A stretch of DNA of 64,000 bases from Porodaedalea pini. Taxonomy: Eukaryota > Basidiomycota > Agaricomycetes > Hymenochaetales > Hymenochaetaceae. Below, in pieces: positions 57,889-64,000 of the stretch. A model generated the notes under the pieces. The model was not told the origin of the DNA and searched no databases. It worked only from the letters and a program-made list of their open reading frames with translations. A program made the position numbers and the translations under genes. Each line of letters opens with the position of its first letter. Positions within the stretch are counted from its first letter, which is position 1. The stretch lies in assembly GCA_002794775.1 (NCBI GenBank), contig NBAY01000059.1, forward strand, positions 62,001-126,000, in the 5' to 3' direction.

Positions 57889-59652
57889 CTATTTGACTCG
57901 GAGTACCCTCAGCAGCCCCGGTGTACCAACGGCCAGAGCTCCGCTTGTCGGTTCAACATTCACCACAGTCGGGTCCGCGTCAATGTCTTCCGGAATAATG
58001 TCAGGCGTGATTGGAAGAACATTCGTCGGCTGAGGTGTGCTGGAGAATAAAGTGTAGCAGTTGAATTTATCGGTCAAAGAGAACATCGTCCCAGCATTGG
58101 AGATGCTCTGAGAGTTCCACGGGAGCTTCGACGCTGGAGCACGAGTTTGCTGAACCAGTCTCAGGCGCCATTCCCCGTTGGAAACTTCCCTCACTATCGA
58201 ATTCTCTCCTGCGGAACTTGGACTATGTCTGTCCATGCGCGTAAGCTGGACACGATATGAGAGAAGGCTCTTCCTCCTCTTATTTTGAAGACTGTCATAG
58301 GCGACGACATAGATCTCCGTCAGGATGTCTGTCCCATCGACCGTATTTCGTTGCCACACCGGCGTGAAGGCGTGCAATGCGAGAATGTATGGTTCCTCCT
58401 CCTCGTCACATGGTGGGTCCGCGAGGCGGAGCCGCAGAGCATGGTTAGGACGTGCAGGTGTGTCGATATCGGTATCGGGCTGCGGAGTAGGATCTGGATC
58501 CGAATGAGTGGAGTGCGTGAATGTTATATCCTTCCCTTCATCTTGGAGGTGCCCATCTGACCAGTATTCTGAAAGCGAGTCAATGGGAATTACAATCAAA
58601 GTGAGTGCACCGAGATGCATGACGACGATGAGGTGCTGATCTGAGATGAGTGCGGCACGAGCATTTGTTCGACGACCCTGGACAGTGATTGTTAGCATTC
58701 TGCTCTGGGAGAAGATGAAGAGCGTAGCTATTGGAGTTTACACACTTCTGAATTGGTAAAGTTGAGCAGGAGTACAGATCCTGTCTTCCAGTTTATGAGC
58801 GTAAGCTGGACACTGTGTGGCATATGGATCATGACTAGGTCACCACGAATCATTAGTCGGAAGAAGAACACCATAGGCAAATTGTACTGGGTGATCAGCT
58901 GGTCTTCCCATGTCTGGAAGTCGAATTTGTAGACCTGGACGAAGCTACGAAAGCAAACTAAGCTGAGAACGTGTCGTGGCATGGGACCTAAACGAATCGA
59001 ATCGCTTACCATCCAGTAGCGACATTGAGATACAGCACCGCAATCATCAGTGTGTTCCCGCCGTCCACGATCTCAAAGTCAAAAGCAATACAGTCGGCTT
59101 CCCTGGAAGGAGTTGCGTTCCATATGCGTGCACGTGGATATAAGGACCAAAGCTCCAACCGACCATGGTTCTCGAGGAGCGCGTGTCGTCCGTCCGGGAG
59201 CAGGCGAGGGTCGATTCGCTCGTTTCCTTCGCCTTCTCCCTCGCCATCGGTAGCGATGAATGCTAGTGGGTCGATGTGCATAGAAATCTCCTGCCCGAAA
59301 CGCAAAGAGCCAGAAGTTCGCCAAGCACGGGCATTGCGGACAGCGGAGACTGCCTTTTTGTGCAACTCTTCTGTTGATAAGCTATCGGGAAGACGGTGTG
59401 CACTGATGTCGGGCGCCTGAGTTATGTCCAGATCTTGAAGCAAGGACATCCAGATCGGACGGGTAAAGCAGATCATCCGCAGATACTTGCACGTCTGAAA
59501 AGAAAGAGCCGTCAAGCTATTAATGGTGCAGGATTAAGAAATTAGGAGCGCACCATCCCGAGTCTGACGACATCCTCGACGGAACAGGCACAGATGATCC
59601 CAATGAGAAGTTCTTCAGGCAAGCTCAGGAACTTGCATGGGCTTGTAAGCAT
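57889..59652 (-). CDS. F-box protein with a C-terminal propeller-like region
   Basis: Starts at 59652 (MLTSPCKFL). The F-box is SLPEELLIGIICACSVEDVV, then RLGM, then across an intron TCKYLRMICFTRPIWMSLLQ, the usual L-P-x-E-x-L to W spacing, for binding Skp1 in an SCF ubiquitin ligase. The rest is built of repeated beta-strand-like segments: GRLELWSLYPRARIW, CFVQVYKFDFQTWEDQL, VQLTLINWKTGSVLLLNF and LIVVMHLGALTLIVIPID. This resembles the WD40-like tails of many basidiomycete F-box proteins, though no classical WD repeat is clear. The acidic QDLDITQAPD segment follows the box. It ends LLRVLRVK. The target is unknown. Confidence 0.87.
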
Positions 59653-61202
59653 AAACGAGTGGCTTGTAAAGGAGTGTGGGGTTCCAGAGAGGAAAGGAAG
59701 AAAATAAAATAACCAAGGGAAGTCTGACTCCTCGAAAAACAGAAGAAAGGGAAGTAAATAAAGCTAAGATGAGTCGTCAAATCTACAGCAGGTGTTGAAC
59801 CTTTGCAAGCGTCTCTCATGCATTGGAAGCAAACAAAGCAAACTTCGACGAATTTGCGCGTCGACAGGAGTGGTCGCTAGGTTATTCAGGGAGCGCTGGG
59901 ATGTAAATGCCCTGAAGCACGCCGTACATAGCCATTCAAAGGAAAGAGTCGTTCGTCAGTTCAGTCTCGAGACAACCCTTTGTTGCCGTGAATGCGCAAG
60001 ACGGAAATCAGGCACTGAACCTATTGCCCGAGTCCCGAATTAGGTGACCTGGAACGACCAAAATCCGGTTCTGACGTACGCCACCGAAGAAGCGGGGGAG
60101 CTATAGAGATCGACCTGATTGGTACAAGATCAATAATATCAGTTAGGACACGCTCTGTATCGTAGTATAGCGAAACAGAAAGGACGATGCCATGTATCAC
60201 GGGTTCTGAGCACGTGGACACTTTGCACGGCAGGAAACTGCTCCTTTGAAGGAGAAACACCCGAGCAAAGTAGCGAGCCTCAGGTTTGGACGGGCGTGAG
60301 CAGTATGGTCTGTAGATTTTCACGAGATATGAGTATCAACAATTGAGTGTCGAAATGGTGAGATAGTCTCTTTTTGGTTGGTAGTCATTGAACACTAGCA
60401 CTGGGCCACTGGCATCCAGGGTGTGAAGACCTTTCATGCCAAGAAAAACTGGAACTTAAGTTCACAGTTACTATGAAGTAATGAGTCAGTATTAGAAGAT
60501 GATACTTGGCCAGTGAGTCCGGCTCTTTAATGGCAAGTTGTTGCAGCGGAAGGCTGTTGCGATGAATGTTGTTGACGGAAATTGTCTACGAGTCTATTTG
60601 GAAATACGATCGGCAATTATGCAAACTCAGCTTACAAACACATGGTTAGCACTTTGCGCCGTTCATCGCCTGCGCTCAAGCCTCCCTACTGTAAAAGCAA
60701 CGGGCTGTCTTCTCGCCAATTCTATTCCACGTTCTGCCTCAGTGTTGTTGAGTTATCGCATAAGATTGCAATCACAGCGGCGAACATAGTCGTACCGGAA
60801 CCAGGACCTATCAACTGATGATATGTCTGCAAGCGGAAGACGAGTAGGAAGTACGCAGGAAGCCGATCTCTGATTGATCAGGGACTAAAACTAGACGAAC
60901 TTACATTTTTTGATCATATAAGTAGAGATGTATCAAAGCTGTGGAGCTTTCTATCGCGCAGAAACTGCTAGATGCACGACCGGGTCTGCGGCGTCTCTGG
61001 TTTCCAGCCTTCCTCGAGCGCTGGCGCATGATGCATGAATGCTCTCCTCTCACGAAGCGCATCTATCTGGTTCTCTTAATGACAGCAGTGGTATAATCTG
61101 ATGCAGGAGCTTCCAGAGGATGGCGTGCATAAGTACCATCCCTTCCAGTTTCTTCCATGAATCAAGTGGCCCATCGCCGTCACTAGTACTCACCCACACA
61201 CT
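59653..61202. other. Intergenic region, no supported gene
   Basis: About 1.5 kb between divergent genes. Several short open frames on both strands lack domain, splice or composition support. Confidence 0.55.
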
Positions 61203-62877
61203 ATGTCTGCCACCTCCGTACCCACTTCCATCGATCTCAATCTCATTTTCGGTGCCCTCTTAGTTGGCACCTACATCTCGGTTGGCCTCTTTGGCATCGC
61301 ATCTCTGCAAACATATGTTTACTATACGAACTTTCCTGCTGATCGAAATTTCATAAAGGCTCTGGTAAGCATTAACTGGCCGGTGCATTCCAGACGAAGT
61401 AACATATCTAACCTATATCACTAATAAAAATAGGTCGCATGGGTTTGGCACGTTCAGATCAGCAATAAGAAATATACTCGCTATTCTGATCCATACCTCT
61501 CCATCTAGGATCTTTGAGTTCGTACAAACCATTTTCATAACTCGCGCCTACTATGAAATATCCGTCGTCAACTTCGGAAGCTTGGAGAATATTATTGAGC
61601 TCCCTTTCGTGCTCAAACTTGCGCTTATTTGGAATACAATTGTTGCCTGCAGCGTCCAAGTAAGTCTACCATTCTTTTTCTTTTTCTTTTTCTTTTAGTC
61701 ACAGTTAATATACTGACATTCGGGGTCACAAGGCATTTTTTGCGCATAGGATCCGCGTCATATCAGGCCGCTGGGAGATTGCAATTATTTGCTGGATACT
61801 CTCAGCACTTCGATTTGTCGCTTCGGTCATTACAACGGCAAAAGAAATTGAGTTCACGCAACAGCCCGACTTCAATGCTCAATGGAAGTGGATTATAGTT
61901 GTCGTATTGTCTGTAGGTGCAGGGAATGACGTGCTCATTGCGGCTGGTCTGAGCTACTACTTAAGCAGGAGTCGGAGTGGTATCAAAAGGTCGGTAACAT
62001 CGAGTTCTGAGCTCTAAAAATGATAACTGATAAGGTCTTAGTACGGACCGAATGCTCAATCGGCTCATCAAGTTCACTATCCGTAAGTTTGCTCTCAATC
62101 TCATTCAGGCCATCCTAATGTCGACATTTCAGAGTCTGGTCTTCTAACAAGGTACATCCCTTTCATGTCTGGCCACTACGGTATACTCATTCGCTCAATA
62201 GCATCGTCGCGACGGCCATGCTGATCTGCGTAAGTTACAGAGTCTTTCCACTGATTTTACTTACTAAGTCGGTGGAAACCATCGTCAGTACTTGGCTATG
62301 CCAGACAATTGTGAGCGTGAGATTTGTGTCCATTATTCTCATGCTCAATCCATTTTAGTTATCTGGCTTTCCCTTTTTGTATTCCTCGCTAAAAGTAGGC
62401 TCTCTTCAACTAGTGTTATAACTTGAGCTGTATCTAACCCAAGCATCATCAGCCTACTCCAACTCCTTCCTCGCGACGTAAGCCTCTTGTCTGTCATTCC
62501 CGACCTTGCTCTTTCCTTATGTCCTCTCAAACTCTAATACACAGTTTAAATGCGCGAAAGAAGCTTCGCTCTGGGCTTGTTCACGCCGACCACAGACGTC
62601 CAGACATCGCAATTGACATCGAAGGCAGCACCTACGCCGAGGGTCGGGGCTCGACGACTCACCATCATACTTCGGGTTTGTCAAGCATGTCGCAGCCCGA
62701 GTCACAGCCTTTGCCAATCGTGATTGAGATGACGAATGTGTCAACAACAACAACTGATGATGATTATGCTAAGGTTTGTGCTCTTTTTTCTGCGTTCTTA
62801 TCGTCAGCGATTATATTTGTCATGGTCATCAGGAGGACCGTAAACCGGATAGGAGACTCAAGAAGAGCCCGCTTTGA
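61203..62877 (+). CDS. DUF6534 seven-helix membrane protein
   Basis: A family expanded in mushrooms, of unknown function, with receptor-like topology. The first exon has helix 1 (LIFGALLVGTYISVGLFGIA) and the signature SLQTYVYYTNFPAD. An 18-nt exon (61434-61451, encoding VAWVWH) splices in phase 0 to 61519, giving FVQTIFITRAYYEISVVNFG. Next are ELPFVLKLALIWNTIVACSV and AFFAHRIRVISGRWEIAII, with further helices up to the conserved end TDRMLNRLIKFTI, SGLLTSIVATAMLIC and KAYSNSF-like (KAYSNSFLATLNAR once spliced). The cytosolic tail is Ser/His/Thr-rich. The end assumes an intron at about 62774-62832, giving the end RLKKSPL. Without it the frame runs to 62953 and would add a hydrophobic stretch. 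About eight very short exons make automatic models unreliable. Confidence 0.85.
61674..61697. repeat. (TTTTTC)n tract in an intron
   Basis: Three to four units of a pyrimidine hexamer inside an intron of the DUF6534 gene. It probably serves as or extends a polypyrimidine tract and is likely to vary in length. Confidence 0.7.
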
Positions 62878-64000
62878 ATCCACGTTCTTCGAAGAACGAG
62901 ACTATGGTTCGTTAAGGCCATGGGAACAAGCCGGACTGATTAATGACTTCTAAACATCTCGAATCATATCGAAAGTGGCAGCTTCGAGAGCTTTTCCACA
63001 TCTAGGCTATTGCCCCCATGCTTACTCTCTTCGTTCAAGCCCGCAATGACGGGACCAATTGTACCTTGTGTTTAACAGAATTTCCATACTGAGGTTGAAT
63101 ATTTATCAAAATCCCGATGAGCATCATTCAGTCTACTCTCAGTAAATATTGTTCGAGTCTATCCATGTCTAGCCGACGGCTTGATGTGATTTTATGCGAG
63201 AAGTTGATCAAACTTGAAAAGCAGACGAAACGAGGCAGGTTCATAAATTTCATACTGTACCTATAATAAATATCATCATCGGACAAGTTCAGGATGAGGC
63301 GATTGTAATTTATGTTGCTCATATTACCAAAAGCTAAAGCGTCTGTAGCTTGGAGCGTGACTGCGTTATGCCATCAAAGCAAAAACGTGCATGAAAGACA
63401 AACTTAAGTGATTTAATGCGATCCTTATCCATTGTAGGCTAAATGAGCCCATCAGACAGCGAAAGTTCTGTACCTTTGTTTCTCGTGAGTTCCATTGGCC
63501 ATCTTTTACTGCTGATACGAGACCATGGACTTCTCGCGCTGGCGTAAACTCTCCTCCTGATTGAGTGTCCAGACAAAAGTACCGATACACCTGAACAATC
63601 TCAGACGAGGATGATGGTATAGCTGACGCCTGATGGGACCGACCCAGACGTAGGAAGACGAGGGCGGTCTGATCCTTATGATCGTACTACTCGAGGATTA
63701 CAGGAATCAAGAAGTCGAAACGATGCACCTCATTTGAGATGGAGCCGCAGGTTCCCTCATGCTCTGGGCCGTTTAATTCACAATCTTCTGTCGCGGTAAA
63801 GGGTGAGCCTGCCAGATAGAAGACAATATGCAAAATGATCGAGAGAAATTAAAAGTTGATACTACGTAGATCATGATGATCAACGTGACACAGTTCTGTT
63901 TGTCACATATCGTTACACTAAGAAACTTTGTTCGTGTCGTTCCTTTTTCTGACTCGATGTGCTATTCTACTCCTACAGAGTGTAGCCTACCAATCCCAAG
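62878..64000. other. Terminal intergenic region
   Basis: Nothing I can support as a gene. Small open frames at 63128-63322 and 63366-63590 (minus) show no domain or splice context. Confidence 0.55.

Overview
The window is fungal nuclear DNA, most likely from an agaricomycete basidiomycete. Genes are dense and on both strands, and split by many short introns (about 45 to 100 nt, with GTRNGT-type donors and two GC-AG introns). Several encoded families are typical of mushrooms: a DUF6534 seven-helix protein, a BTB/POZ protein, an F-box protein with a propeller-like tail, and a phenol-hydroxylase-type monooxygenase. There is no bacterial, organellar or viral signature.

Layout. 1-5165 holds no gene I can support. 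5166-25010 is a housekeeping stretch: 3-ketoacyl-CoA thiolase (one frame break), a Kel3/KLHDC4 kelch protein, a Zn2Cys6 transcription factor, prephenate dehydrogenase (tyrosine synthesis), a small unrecognised protein, RNA polymerase II subunit Rpb7, a PX-domain protein (Ypt35-like) and, divergent from it, a DUF1764 protein. 25857-27570 is mitochondrial dihydroorotate dehydrogenase. 27982-34253 is a nearly full-length two-ORF non-LTR retrotransposon with APE endonuclease, reverse transcriptase and RNase H. It sits about 100 bp upstream of a carboxypeptidase Y-type gene (34360-36559).

37046-42610 is the most unusual part. A RidA/YjgF-family gene is cut in two, and about 5.05 kb lies between its halves, bounded by a 15-bp inverted repeat (14/15 match). 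The intervening DNA carries a Pho80/Pcl-type cyclin gene, a divergent gene of unknown function and AT-rich ends with internal direct repeats. I see no transposase in it.

43130-62877 carries a FAD monooxygenase, an M16 metalloprotease (insulin-degrading enzyme/Ste23 type), a BTB protein, a degraded coding-like patch, an unrecognised 152-aa protein, the F-box protein and the DUF6534 protein. The last kilobase is empty. The genes do not form a pathway cluster. They look like ordinary scattered housekeeping and lineage-specific genes, disturbed by one retrotransposon and one unexplained insertion.

Gene models were spliced by eye from splice signals and family conservation. Outer ends are usually firm, but internal exon edges are given only where I could check the reading frame.
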